DNA of 64,000 nucleotides. It comes from Stanieria sp. NIES-3757 (GTDB lineage Bacteria > Cyanobacteriota > Cyanobacteriia > Cyanobacteriales > Xenococcaceae). Of the stretch, positions 56,213 through 64,000 are shown piece after piece (position 1 is the first letter of the stretch; each line of letters begins with the position of its first letter). The stretch covers positions 3,959,640-4,023,639 of the forward strand of contig AP017375.1 of NCBI GenBank assembly GCA_002355455.1, written 5' to 3'. Both the position numbers and the translations under genes were made by a program. Under the pieces are notes generated by a model, which searched no databases, was not told the DNA's origin, and saw only the letters and a list, made by a program, of their open reading frames with translations.

Positions 56213-57139
56213 TTACTGTTTACTATTAATTGATAACTGTTTTCTCCATTCCCGTTCGACTTTATCAACGCCATAAAAACGCTTCCAAAAAGCATCTCTA
56301 GCCCAAGTAGGGAATATTTTAGTCATCATAAAAACTAGAATACTTCCCCCTGTTGCAGCCAAATAACGAGGACGAGGGTTGCGAGCAGTAATTGCTTTAA
56401 TAATTACTTTGGCTGTTTTAGCAGCACTCCAGTTGAGAAAGTTTAATTGTTGGTCTATCGCTCCACTATGTTTAAAAGCAGGAGCATAGGGAGTTTGGTC
56501 GTAATTAACTATACTTGCTTGAATTTTTTCTCCAGCTACACGGAAAAAATCTGTTTCGACAGGGCCAGGCTCAACCACAGTAACCTTAATATTAAAAGCT
56601 TTCAATTCCATTCTTAAAACATCGCTTAGAGCTTCTAAGGCAAATTTGGAACAGCTATACATTCCTGCGGTGGGAAAAGGCATTTTACCGCCAAGAGAAC
56701 TAATATTAACAATCCTTCCTTGACCTTGCTCTCGCATGATTGGAATTAGAGCTTGAGCTAGAACTAAAGGAGCATGGAAATTCACAGCAAATTGTTCTTG
56801 GGCTGCCTTTGGGGGTATCAATTCTATTGGTCCCATTTGTCCATAACCTGCATTATTGACTAAAATATCAACTCGACCAAAATGTTTAAGTGCTAGTTGA
56901 GCTAAATTTTGTACTTGTTTTAGTTGAGCTAAATCTGTCGGTACTACTAATACTTCTGCACCAGCTTGACGACATCTATCAGCTACTAATTCTAGTTGGG
57001 TTTGATTGCGAGCAGCTAATACTAAACAAATATCATCAAATTCTTGGGCTAACATTTCGGCTAAAGCAGCACCAATACCAGTCGAAGCACCAGTAATCAA
57101 AATAATTTTTTTTAATAAAGCTGTATTTTTTGACATCAA
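56213..57139 (-). CDS. Classical short-chain dehydrogenase/reductase
   Basis: 308 aa. The cofactor site is ILITGASTGIGAALAEMLAQ, followed by DILVNNAGYGQMG (NNAG) and the catalytic triad in GRIVNISSLGG (Ser) and GMYSCSKFALEALSD (YxxxK). VVEPGPVETDFF follows. The C-terminal segment about 260-308 (ILVFMMTKIFPTWARDAFWKRFYGVDKVER) is amphipathic/hydrophobic, suggesting membrane association. The substrate is unknown. The upstream spacer (57140-57501) is AT-rich with nothing recognisable. Confidence 0.88.
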   Translation of the reverse strand: MMSKNTALLKKIILITGASTGIGAALAEMLAQEFDDICLVLAARNQTQLELVADRCRQAGAEVLVVPTDLAQLKQVQNLAQLALKHFGRVDILVNNAGYGQMGPIELIPPKAAQEQFAVNFHAPLVLAQALIPIMREQGQGRIVNISSLGGKMPFPTAGMYSCSKFALEALSDVLRMELKAFNIKVTVVEPGPVETDFFRVAGEKIQASIVNYDQTPYAPAFKHSGAIDQQLNFLNWSAAKTAKVIIKAITARNPRPRYLAATGGSILVFMMTKIFPTWARDAFWKRFYGVDKVEREWRKQLSINSKQ

Positions 57140-57501
57140 GATAAGGTTGTGGTGTGTGAGTGATTTTCTTTAGTACTTTATTGGTTTCACAAGCTTTTTT
57201 GCCTTAAAAATTAAAAAATCTTTAAGTTATGCTTTTGACTTGTTGGTCATTAATTGAGTACAGAAAACCCCACTTCATTTGCCACAAGTCATTATTCGTA
57301 ATTACTTCAATTATTGAGGTTAAATTTGGGTAAAAACCAATAATTTAGTCAGTTATTAGTATTTTAAAGTTCGGTTTTCCCTCTGACAAGCTTTATTAAT
57401 TAAATCAAAAAAAAATTACAATTTAACTATGAAGATAACGGTGAGATTAAATGAGTTTTTAACCAGCCGTTAAAAATATCAGTTTGGTGAAAAAAATAAC
57501 T

Positions 57502-58272
57502 ATGCCCGAATCCACTAAAGAAAGAATTATTACTAACTTAAGACAAGCTAAACAAACAGGGGAATTAAAAAGAGAGAAAATTAAAGAAATTATTAGAACA
57601 GCTATTACAGAAACAACCACTGAACTTAAAACAGGAAGAAGCGAAATTCTGACTTTATTTCAAGATGTGATCGCTGCTGTGAAGGAAATTTTTCAAGAAA
57701 AAGGTGGTGAATTAAAAGAAGAAATAACTGCATCCTTAGAAGGAGCGATTGAGGCAATTAGTAGTTCTAAACGAGAAAATATTGCTAAAACTCAATCCGA
57801 AATTCAAACTTTACAAACTCAAGTAGAAGTAGAACAAGAACAACTCCAACAAGAAATCGATGGGGTTTTAGTTGAAGTCAAAAACCAAGGACAAACTGAA
57901 CCAGACAAACTAAAACTTGCGATTGAATCAGCTGTAGAAACCGTCCGAAATAGTGAAGAAGTTGCTATTCTGCAAAAACGATATGCTCAATTAAAAGCAC
58001 AATTAGCTATTGTTCAAGCTAATTTAGCTAGTCGTTATGGCGAACAATACGAAGATGTTAAACACTATTTAGATGAAGCTAAAAGTTGGTACGAAAAAGC
58101 TAAAGAAGACCCAGAAATGTTTACTGGTAAAGTAGACCAGAAAAAAATTGAATTTGAACAAAAACTGGGACAAGCTGGTAGTGCTGCTGCTCAAAAAGAA
58201 CAACAAATTAAAACACTACTAAAAGAGTTGTGGCATTCAATTTCTGATATCTTTCATACTCGACAAAAATAA
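57502..58272 (+). CDS. Long coiled-coil protein, conserved in cyanobacteria
   Basis: 256 aa from ATG 57502; GTG 57487 is an alternative. Nearly all helical and highly charged. Residues about 10-100 consist of amphipathic repeats (IKEIIRTAITETTTELKTGRSEIL, FQEKGGELKEEITASLEGAIEAI), and 100-190 a heptad coiled coil (TQSEIQTLQTQVEVEQEQLQQEIDG). The C-terminus is YLDEAKSWYEKAKEDPEMF and a short amphipathic end. No signal peptide and no enzymatic motif, although homologues are sometimes labelled histidine kinase. It resembles apolipoprotein/LEA-like proteins. Neighbours (Pmp3, holin-like) hint at membrane-stress functions. Confidence 0.75.
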   Translation: MPESTKERIITNLRQAKQTGELKREKIKEIIRTAITETTTELKTGRSEILTLFQDVIAAVKEIFQEKGGELKEEITASLEGAIEAISSSKRENIAKTQSEIQTLQTQVEVEQEQLQQEIDGVLVEVKNQGQTEPDKLKLAIESAVETVRNSEEVAILQKRYAQLKAQLAIVQANLASRYGEQYEDVKHYLDEAKSWYEKAKEDPEMFTGKVDQKKIEFEQKLGQAGSAAAQKEQQIKTLLKELWHSISDIFHTRQK

Positions 58273-58368
58273 ATTAGTTAATGGCGAGTAACAATCAAAA
58301 AAAATCTAATTTCTAATAATATCTCGCCCAAGATCCACTAATTTGCTAGAAAATAAAATAGATAAAAT

Positions 58369-58399
58369 CTCCCAGGTAATAATTAATTTAATCTGGGAG
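58369..58399. terminator. Bidirectional hairpin between convergent genes
   Basis: CTCCCAG (58369-58375) and CTGGGAG (58393-58399), a perfect 7-bp stem with an AT-only loop, sits between the coiled-coil gene and the convergent Pmp3 gene. There is no long T-run, so termination strength is uncertain. Confidence 0.45.
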
Positions 58400-58450
58400 C
58401 AATATCATCTAAACTTATTGACGAGATAGAAAGAGAATTTCAATCATTTA

Positions 58451-58627
58451 TTAAACATTATATTGTTCTGACTGTTTCGAGATAATCCAAAGTGCATGGA
58501 TGATTCCGGGAATCCAACCAAGTAAAGTTAGCAAAATATTGATGATTAAAGCTGGACTAATACCTATAGTTAAATATACTCCTAGAGGCGGAAGTAAAAT
58601 AGCAGCAATAATTTGAACAATTTTCAT
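58451..58627 (-). CDS. Pmp3/YqaE-family small membrane protein
   Basis: 58 aa. MKIVQIIAAILLPPLGVYL, then a second helix INILLTLLGWIPGIIHALWII and a short tail KQSEQYNV. PPLGV and GWIPGIIHA are the hallmarks of the Pmp3/YqaE (UPF0057) family, small two-TM proteins linked to salt and membrane-potential stress. It is very short and easily missed. Confidence 0.93.
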   Translation of the reverse strand: MKIVQIIAAILLPPLGVYLTIGISPALIINILLTLLGWIPGIIHALWIISKQSEQYNV

Positions 58628-58861
58628 GGTAATTATGTTTTAATTTTTTAGTTATACCTACGTACTAATCATATTTTAACGAATGCCCAAATTTCTCATC
58701 TATCTTGCGCTAGATAATTAATTGTTATTTTAGATTTATCTGTAAAAAATATTTTGAAAAAATATATCTTTTAAGAGAGGAGATTTTTGGTTGATTAATA
58801 CAAACTAAACATAATCACATAAAAAAAATACTATTTGTAAACTATCAAGGAGAAGACTACT

Positions 58862-59260
58862 ATGTTATCAACACTTTTAACTCTACTGGCTACAGCCTTG
58901 AGTCTGCTAGTGGTCGATATTATCTTTCCTGGAGTAAATTTAGCGAATTTTCCCGCTGCTATAATTGCTGCTGTAGCGATCGGTATAGTTAATGCCGGAG
59001 TTAAGCCGACTATTTCTTTATTATCTTTACCCTTAAATATTGTTAGTTTAGGCGGATTTTCTCTCGTAGTTAATGGTTTATGTTTTTGGTTGGCTTCGAT
59101 TTTAGTACCTGGTTTTCAAGTCCGAGGATTAATTGCTTTTATTCTTGCTCCAGTTCTTCTTTCCGCAGTGAATACTTTTTTAAATAATTATTTTGTAGAT
59201 AGATATCCTAGTTTAGCAGGAACTGATGTCAAAAAACTAAACAAGCCTGTTAACGAATAA
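58862..59260 (+). CDS. Phage-holin-4-like four-TM membrane protein
   Basis: 132 aa with four hydrophobic helices: LLTLLATALSLLVVDIIFPGV, FPAAIIAAVAIGIVNAGVKP, LPLNIVSLGGFSLVVNGLCFWLASILV and GLIAFILAPVLLSAVNTFLNN. The NAGVKP and LPLNI motifs identify the YvlD/holin_4_2 family. In bacteria it is chromosomal, not phage, and often stress linked. AAGGAGAAG upstream is a strong ribosome-binding site. Confidence 0.9.
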   Translation: MLSTLLTLLATALSLLVVDIIFPGVNLANFPAAIIAAVAIGIVNAGVKPTISLLSLPLNIVSLGGFSLVVNGLCFWLASILVPGFQVRGLIAFILAPVLLSAVNTFLNNYFVDRYPSLAGTDVKKLNKPVNE

Positions 59261-59280
59261 AGCAGTTAATTAGTAGTCAA

Positions 59281-59539
59281 ACGTCTGATGTGAATTAAAT
59301 TTTAGTGTGCAGATATAGACTAGAAAGATAAGAACTTCAATTCCAAATTGCTGACGGAGAAGAAGCTGTAGAGTATAAGAAGTGATTTTAGCTGCTATAG
59401 CGATCATCTACTACAACAAAAATCGTGACTACCAGCGTTTTAAAGTCTATGCGATTGATGAGGAAGGATATTTGATGATAAGCATGGTAACTTTCATCTT
59501 CTGTCTTTTCCTCACTTTTTTCTAATTCACATCAGGCGT
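59281..59539. repeat. 259-bp segment bounded by 16-bp inverted repeats
   Basis: ACGTCTGATGTGAATT (59281-59296) and AATTCACATCAGGCGT (59524-59539) are inverted copies with one mismatch. A related partial motif, ACGCCTGATTTGCAT, is at 59650-59664. It encloses a 47-codon ORF. It may be a MITE-like element or a paired terminator/operator; no target duplication is evident. Confidence 0.4.
59382..59525 (+). CDS. Small ORF with hydrophobic tail
   Basis: 47 codons from GTG: VILAAIAIIYYNKNRDYQRF, VYAIDEEGYLMISM, then a hydrophobic FIFCLFLTFF tail. It has no clear ribosome-binding site. It could be a spurious frame or a relic; reported because it occupies the inverted-repeat segment. Confidence 0.25.
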   Translation: MILAAIAIIYYNKNRDYQRFKVYAIDEEGYLMISMVTFIFCLFLTFF

Positions 59540-59747
59540 GAATTGTAATAAAAGCAAAATAGTTACAGTGGAAACAGTTGAAGAAACTAAACCTATCAAT
59601 AGCTCTTTTTTAAGATAAAGTTCTTGAGATTGTTGTACCGTATCTCAAACGCCTGATTTGCATCAAAACAATGCCCAACACATTAGAAAGCCAATATCCT
59701 GCGATCGCACAAAGTAAAAATAAATCCGCAGCAAATTGACTACTCAT
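59522..59747 (-). pseudogene. Frameshifted small two-TM protein
   Basis: From ATG 59747 the frame gives MSSQFAADLFLLCAIAGYWL and SNVLGIVLMQIRRL, then soon stops. In the neighbouring frame the sequence goes on sensibly as QQSQELYLKKELLIGLVSS and TVTILLLLQFTPDVN, ending at 59522. A single-base indel near 59650 would join the two halves into one two-helix membrane protein of about 73 aa. It could be a real decay or a sequencing error. Family not recognised. Confidence 0.4.
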
Positions 59748-59822
59748 CAATAAACTACATTAAACTTTTGTATAAACTTATAGTCAATACGTTTTCAGAG
59801 AGTAAAGATTGTCAATCAAGTC

Positions 59823-59856
59823 AAAAAAAATCCCTCCCGAATAATTACAGGAGGGA
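59823..59856 (-). terminator. Intrinsic terminator of psb27
   Basis: On the minus strand, TCCCTCC, a loop, GGGAGGGA, then eight T. It is 24 bp after the psb27 stop. Strong. Confidence 0.9.
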
Positions 59857-59879
59857 AAGTAATAGAGATGTTGATTGTC

Positions 59880-60284
59880 TTACACACCTCGTTTTAAAGA
59901 TATTTCAACCTGTTTAAATTCTTGTTGAAGACGTTGCTTAAGTTTATCTGGTAAAGGACGAATTCCATAAGAACTATAGTAACCAGCTAAAGCATTTAAT
60001 GCGGTTTGCATAGTAGTAAAAGAACGAAGTCCCGCAGTTTTTGCATCACGACGATAACGAGAAGCATAATCGCTAATTTGCTGACGTGCTAGAGTAACAA
60101 CTTCTTTTTTATCAGGTGCATCATTGGAAAGATTGATCGCTGTGGAAAGATTTTGTAAAACAGCTAGTGTATCTTGGCTATAATTCCCTGTTAAACCACT
60201 AGGATTACTACCACAGCCGATTAAACCCATTACTAAGACTAAAACTAAAGCTAGTAAACGCGATAAGTATTTTTTAGAAAACAT
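59880..60284 (-). CDS. psb27: Photosystem II assembly factor Psb27
   Basis: 134 aa. Lipoprotein signal LLALVLVLVMGLIGCGSN (lipobox IGC). The four-helix bundle carries TGNYSQDTLAVLQNLSTAI, EVVTLARQQISDYASRYRRD, FTTMQTALNALAGYYSSYG and PLPDKLKQRLQQEFKQVE. It binds CP43 on the luminal side during PSII assembly and repair. Monocistronic with a strong terminator. Confidence 0.96.
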   Translation of the reverse strand: MFSKKYLSRLLALVLVLVMGLIGCGSNPSGLTGNYSQDTLAVLQNLSTAINLSNDAPDKKEVVTLARQQISDYASRYRRDAKTAGLRSFTTMQTALNALAGYYSSYGIRPLPDKLKQRLQQEFKQVEISLKRGV

Positions 60285-60387
60285 AATTTATTGTTAACGA
60301 TCCCAGATTCAACCTATCCTATCAAGAATTGGCACGCCCTTACTCTTCAATTAGATAGACTCATAAATCTGGATAATAAAGTCTTAA

Positions 60388-61194
60388 TTAACCAAAACGC
60401 CCACTTACATATTCCATCGTGGCTTCTTCCTTAGGATTTTGGAAAATTACTTCAGTGCGATCGCACTCGACTAGATAACCTTGACGATTTCCTTTCTCAG
60501 TAGCAGTGACATTAAAGAAAGCAGTTAGATCTGCTACCCTTGATGCTTGCTGCATATTATGGGTAACAATCACAATTGTGTAATTTTCTTTGAGTTGATG
60601 AATTAGTTCTTCTACTTTTAACGTAGAAATTGGATCGAGTGCAGAACAAGGTTCGTCCATTAATACAACATCGGGTTGAAGAGCGATCGCTCTGGCAATA
60701 CACAATCTTTGCTGTTGTCCACCAGAAAGTGCTAAACCACTTTGTTTCAATTTATCTTTAACTTCATCCCACAAAGCTGCTTGTTTGAGAGAACGTTCGA
60801 CTAATTCGTCCATATCTCCTTTATAACCATTAATTCTGGCCCCAAAAGCGATATTTTCATAAATTGATTTTGGGAAAGGATTAGGTCTTTGAAATACCAT
60901 CCCAATTCTGCGTCTTACTTGAACTGGATCGATATCTTTAGCGTAGAGATTATTGTTATGGTAGGTAATTAATCCTTCAAGACGAAAAATTGGAATTAAA
61001 TCATTGAGACGATTATAACAACGCAGCAGTGTACTTTTTCCACAACCAGATGGCCCGATAAAGGCGGTAACTTTATTTTTGGGAATATCCAAATAAATAC
61101 CTTTTAAAGCTAAAAAATTCCCATAATAGACGTTGACGTTCTCCGCCTTTAGCACAGTCTCTGTCTGACTGGCTGTGTATTGTCCATATACCAT
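60388..61194 (-). CDS. pstB: Phosphate ABC transporter ATPase PstB, orphan copy
   Basis: 268 aa. Walker [23 protein letters not shown], signature [20 protein letters not shown], Walker [17 protein letters not shown] and [13 protein letters not shown], then the PstB C-terminal [18 protein letters not shown]. No pstSCA genes or phoU are adjacent, so this is a free-standing copy. A Pho-box-like array lies 114-143 bp upstream. Confidence 0.95.
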   Translation of the reverse strand: MVYGQYTASQTETVLKAENVNVYYGNFLALKGIYLDIPKNKVTAFIGPSGCGKSTLLRCYNRLNDLIPIFRLEGLITYHNNNLYAKDIDPVQVRRRIGMVFQRPNPFPKSIYENIAFGARINGYKGDMDELVERSLKQAALWDEVKDKLKQSGLALSGGQQQRLCIARAIALQPDVVLMDEPCSALDPISTLKVEELIHQLKENYTIVIVTHNMQQASRVADLTAFFNVTATEKGNRQGYLVECDRTEVIFQNPKEEATMEYVSGRFG

Positions 61195-61307
61195 AAAATT
61201 AATGCTCTTGCTTGAAAAATTTAAGCTGTGATGTTTAATTTATATACCTGTTAGTCAATCGTACCGAAAAAGGGTTACCATCGCTTTAACTTATGGTTAA
61301 GAAATTC

Positions 61308-61337
61308 CTTAACCTATTCTTAATTTACCTTTAACAA
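61308..61337. promoter_or_regulatory. Pho-box-like array upstream of pstB
   Basis: CTTAACCT-att-CTTAATTT-acc-TTTAACAA: three 8-bp imperfect repeats with 3-bp spacers, the cyanobacterial SphR/PhoB box pattern. Extra TTTAACTT and GGTTAAG lie just left of it. The repeats read on the plus strand, opposite to pstB. The remainder of the 494-bp spacer (61195-61688) is AT-rich, apart from the small hairpin TCTTCGT-agc-ACGAAGA (61478-61494). Confidence 0.6.
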
Positions 61338-61688
61338 GGCTAATTAACCAGTTATAGCGATGACAATTTTACTTCACAAGCTTATTTAAGAAGCTTCAGT
61401 AACTCTTTTTACTAGTGATTGATTAAAATAAATTTATAGAGCAAAAGAACTATAGATTAAAACGTCAATATTATTATTCTTCGTAGCACGAAGAGAAGAT
61501 AAGCATTTAAATTTTAAACTTTAGAACCCTCCAAAGTAATCTAACCTTGGTTGCATTTGCTAGAAATTTTACTTTTTATAATTAGTTTATCAATATTAAG
61601 GACGAAAAAAAAGGTTGATTAAAAAGTTGACCAATTTTTCCATCCTCAATTTTCAAATCTTTAATTACAAAAACAATTTCATTGAAAG

Positions 61689-62030
61689 TTATGCTGATTG
61701 AGCTGCATAATTAGAAACAATTTTAGTTAAAGTTTGTTTTAAACTCTCGCGATTTTGAAAATTATCAACTTTAGCCAATAAATTACCGCGCTCAAATAAC
61801 ATTAAAGTTGGCAAATTTTTTAAACGATAACTATTAGCTAGTTTAAAATTTTCATCAGCATTAATACTGACTAATTTGATTGGCCCAGTGAACTCTGCTT
61901 GCCATTGAATTAGCAAAGGTTCAATCATGCGACATAAACCACACCAAGGAGCCCAAAAATGAACTAAAACCGGCTGAGAAGATTTTAAAACTTCTTGATT
62001 AAAGCTTTGTTCGTTAACCGAAAGAAACAT
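61689..62030 (-). CDS. trxC: Atypical thioredoxin with WCGLC site (TrxC-like)
   Basis: 113 aa thioredoxin fold. The active site is W29-C30-G31-L32-C33 (WAPWCGLCRMIEP), Leu replacing the usual Pro, while cis-Pro74 (NLPTLML) is kept. A WCGLC site is known from the cyanobacterial TrxC class, so I assign it there tentatively. The Leu should raise or shift redox potential. It does not share an operon with either neighbour (91 bp to the next gene upstream). Confidence 0.85.
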   Translation of the reverse strand: MFLSVNEQSFNQEVLKSSQPVLVHFWAPWCGLCRMIEPLLIQWQAEFTGPIKLVSINADENFKLANSYRLKNLPTLMLFERGNLLAKVDNFQNRESLKQTLTKIVSNYAAQSA

Positions 62031-62120
62031 TTTGTCTAAATTGTTTTATCAATAATAATTTTATCAACTTGGAATTATGCTACAACCAATTGGGATCGCC
62101 TGCTACAAACTCAGAATAAA

Positions 62121-62837
62121 TTACCAATTAACTTGAGACGTAACTTGCATTAGCCAAGGATGTCCCCACCAAACTAACAAAACAAAGCCCAAAACACCGA
62201 CGTAAGCAGGACGGAGAAATTCTGATAGTTTAAGCGTTTGTCTCCCGTCCAAAATTGCTAAGAAAGGAATTACCGAAGTACGTTCTTTAACTTTGAGAAA
62301 AGCATCTCCGTAACGTTTTTCTAATCTGCGATCGCCATGCCAAACTGCAAATAAATGGTGAGCAATTAATCCTAAAGATGTTACTACCATAAAAGTCGTC
62401 CCAATCCACAGAGTATGTGCGATACACCAAATTACCTGCCCTACCATTTGAGGATGACGAGAGATCCGCATAATTCCAGTTTCGTAGAGATGGACTTGAG
62501 GACGAGCGATCGCAGCAATTTCTAATAAGTTAAAGGTAGCAGGATAGAGGAAAATAAAAGAAATCAAGGAAAGCAGCCAAACTAAAGGTTTAATTCCTGG
62601 TATTCCCTGAACTTGCCACAATTGCAAGCCATCATAACGATGATTAAAGAAATAAATAATTAGGATAGTAGCAAAAGGTATGCTAACCAAAGCAAAAAAG
62701 ATGCGATATAGTCTTGCGCCAATTTTAGCTTCTCCCCACGGGCGAAGGGCAGCCAAACCACTGTGGGCAATAGCAAAACCGAAGAGTAGACTGATGATAA
62801 TCCCATGACTGGGGGTAAACCAACTTGCTCCTGTCAT
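62121..62837 (-). CDS. NnrU / 15-cis-zeta-carotene isomerase-like membrane protein
   Basis: 238 aa, about six TM helices. LFGFAIAHSGLAALRPWGE, LYRIFFALVSIPFA, GIMRISRHPQMVGQVIWCIAHTLW, and SLGLIAHHLFAVWHGDRRLEKRYGDAF. The His residues in HSGLA, RHPQ and AHH are those that bind haem b in plant Z-ISO. Homologues isomerise 9,15,9'-tri-cis-zeta-carotene; some bacterial NnrU proteins have nitric-oxide-linked roles. Carotenoid genes crtP/crtB occur elsewhere in the window. Confidence 0.82.
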   Translation of the reverse strand: MTGASWFTPSHGIIISLLFGFAIAHSGLAALRPWGEAKIGARLYRIFFALVSIPFATILIIYFFNHRYDGLQLWQVQGIPGIKPLVWLLSLISFIFLYPATFNLLEIAAIARPQVHLYETGIMRISRHPQMVGQVIWCIAHTLWIGTTFMVVTSLGLIAHHLFAVWHGDRRLEKRYGDAFLKVKERTSVIPFLAILDGRQTLKLSEFLRPAYVGVLGFVLLVWWGHPWLMQVTSQVNW

Positions 62838-62956
62838 TGATATCTAAATATATGTGTTATTTACCATACTCGATGTTAGCAACGATTTCATACAAATACG
62901 ATCCCCTGATTATGATACTGTCAAGCTGAGGGAATTAATTAATTAAATACGATTTT

Positions 62957-63013
62957 GACGGTGGGGGACAGCGAAATTGCTTCGACAAGTCCAACCAGCG
63001 TGGTGACAGACCC
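62957..63013. other. GC-rich folded patch upstream of rbcR, candidate ncRNA
   Basis: 57 nt with about 60% GC inside an AT-rich spacer (62838-63112). Possible stems: GGAC/GTCC enclosing AGC-gaaatt-GCT, then CCA-gcg-TGG and GGT-gacag-ACC. Ends 99 nt before the rbcR ATG. It could be an upstream small RNA or a leader. No family is recognised. Confidence 0.35.
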
Positions 63014-63112
63014 TTAATTTGCCAGAAAATCATCAGTTTTTGAAGATTAATTAGGCTTTTAACCTTGGAGCAAAAATTGCTCTGTTACTAACAAAACTGT
63101 TAACAAGATTTT

Positions 63113-64000
63113 ATGTCTGACATTCCTTTTACTTTAGATCAACTACGAATTCTTAAGGCGATCGCAGCCGAAGGGAGTTTTAAACGGGCTGCTGACAGCC
63201 TGTATGTTTCTCAACCAGCAGTAAGTCTTCAGGTACAAAATTTAGAAAAACAACTAAATGTTCCTCTTTTTGACAGAGGAGGAAGAAGGGCGCAATTGAC
63301 AGAAGCAGGACATTTATTACTTAGTTATGGAGAGAGAATTATTGCTTTATGTCAGGAAACTTGTCGGGCAATTGAAGATTTGCAAAACCTCCAAGGTGGC
63401 ACTTTGATTGTTGGTGCTTCTCAAACTACAGGTACTTATTTGTTACCTCGCATGATCGGTTTATTTCGGCAAAGTTATCCAGATGTTTCCGTACAATTAC
63501 AAGTTCATTCTACACGTCGTACTTCTTGGGGAGTGGCTAACGGACAAGTAGATTTAGCTATTATTGGGGGCGAAGTACCAGCCGAATTACAGGAAACTCT
63601 CAAAATCATTCCCTATGCTGAAGATGAATTAGCTTTAATTTTACCTGTGTTTCATCCTTTAGCTCAGTTAGAAACAATTCAAAAAGAAGATTTATATAAA
63701 CTGCAATTTATTACTCTCGATTCTCAATCTACTATTCGTAAAGTAATCGATAAAGTCTTGACTCTTTATGAAATCGATCCCAAACGACTCAAAATTGAAA
63801 TGGAACTTAATTCGATCGAAGCAATTAAAAATGCAGTACAGTCAGGATTAGGAGCAGCTTTTGTTTCCACAACCGCGATCGAAAAAGAGTTGCAAATGAA
63901 TGTCTTACACCGAGCAACCATCAAAGATGTAATAGTTCGGCGAGTTTTATCGGTAATTGTCAATCCTAATCGTTATTGTTCTAAAGCAGCAGAAGCCTTC
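63113..64000 (+). CDS. rbcR: LysR-type regulator RbcR, 5' part
   Basis: 296 codons without a stop; the 3' end is cut by the window. [21 protein letters not shown] opens the HTH, followed by [41 protein letters not shown] and the effector domain start [41 protein letters not shown]. This string is strongly conserved in cyanobacterial and plastid RbcR, which activates RuBisCO genes. About 15-35 residues should be missing. Confidence 0.94.
   Translation, partial: MSDIPFTLDQLRILKAIAAEGSFKRAADSLYVSQPAVSLQVQNLEKQLNVPLFDRGGRRAQLTEAGHLLLSYGERIIALCQETCRAIEDLQNLQGGTLIVGASQTTGTYLLPRMIGLFRQSYPDVSVQLQVHSTRRTSWGVANGQVDLAIIGGEVPAELQETLKIIPYAEDELALILPVFHPLAQLETIQKEDLYKLQFITLDSQSTIRKVIDKVLTLYEIDPKRLKIEMELNSIEAIKNAVQSGLGAAFVSTTAIEKELQMNVLHRATIKDVIVRRVLSVIVNPNRYCSKAAEAF

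Noticed and set aside
58862-59260. Prophage remnant because of the holin-like gene
   Set aside because: The YvlD/holin_4_2 family is chromosomal in many bacteria and no other phage genes are nearby.

Overview
The window looks like chromosomal DNA from a cyanobacterium. It is AT-rich. The octamer GCGATCGC (HIP1), typical of many cyanobacteria, recurs many times in and between genes. The gene content is cyanobacterial: CP12, Psb27, SasA, SigF, phytoene desaturase and synthase, an RbcR-type regulator, a PEP-CTERM protein, a Tab2 homologue, and the sbpA-cysTWA sulfate locus with its extra small gene. The low GC and the gene set would fit a Pleurocapsales-like or Chroococcales-like genome, but the genus cannot be proven from the sequence alone.

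Layout. 0-5 kb: a polysaccharide island with two paralogous GT4 glycosyltransferases, a GT2, a GDP-mannose dehydratase-like SDR, and the first codons of a divergent GT2. 4.8-8.8 kb: a two-component system with an extra duplicated receiver, then a UDP-glucuronate epimerase-like gene. 9-17 kb: fused pyrF-pyrE with a cupin, hemJ, an RTX protein, a fructosamine kinase, a phospholipase-D lipoprotein carrying an EF-hand, and a BolA/CGFS-glutaredoxin pair. 17-25.6 kb: dnaN, a TonB-like protein, crtP-crtB, sigF, a 2-Cys peroxiredoxin and gpsA. 25.9-34.5 kb: a radical SAM/DUF2344 protein, a STAS protein, the rpmG-rpsR-RNase II cluster, an RDD protein and moeA. 34.6-46 kb: GH57 branching enzyme, sasA, the sulfate uptake operon with a divergent Crp-type regulator, glmM, two conserved cyanobacterial proteins and cp12. 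46.5-57 kb: a cbiG-cobJ fusion, GxxExxY, Tab2, PEP-CTERM, rpsD, moaA, an Rcp1-like receiver beside a broken GGDEF gene, guaA and an SDR. 57-64 kb: a coiled-coil protein, a Pmp3-family peptide, a holin-like membrane protein, psb27, an orphan pstB with a Pho-box-like array, an atypical thioredoxin, an NnrU/Z-ISO protein and the start of rbcR (cut by the window end).

How the genes fit together. Most are housekeeping or photosynthesis genes in small operons. The clearest functional groups are surface glycan synthesis, sulfate import with its likely regulator, Moco synthesis (moeA, moaA), carotenoids (crtP, crtB, Z-ISO-like) and Fe-S/redox genes (bolA-grx, peroxiredoxin, thioredoxin).

Unusual material. 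The most interesting non-genic signal is a small repeat found both intergenically (37.9 kb) and, apparently as an in-frame 45-bp insertion, inside the N-terminal coding part of guaA. There are also three families of small palindromic repeats, heptamer tandem repeats, a decayed GGDEF gene whose stop codon lies exactly in the GGDEF motif, several GC-rich or strongly folded intergenic islands, and small unannotated ORFs. I found no intact transposase, CRISPR array, tRNA, rRNA, prophage or defence island, and no complete system that I would call new.
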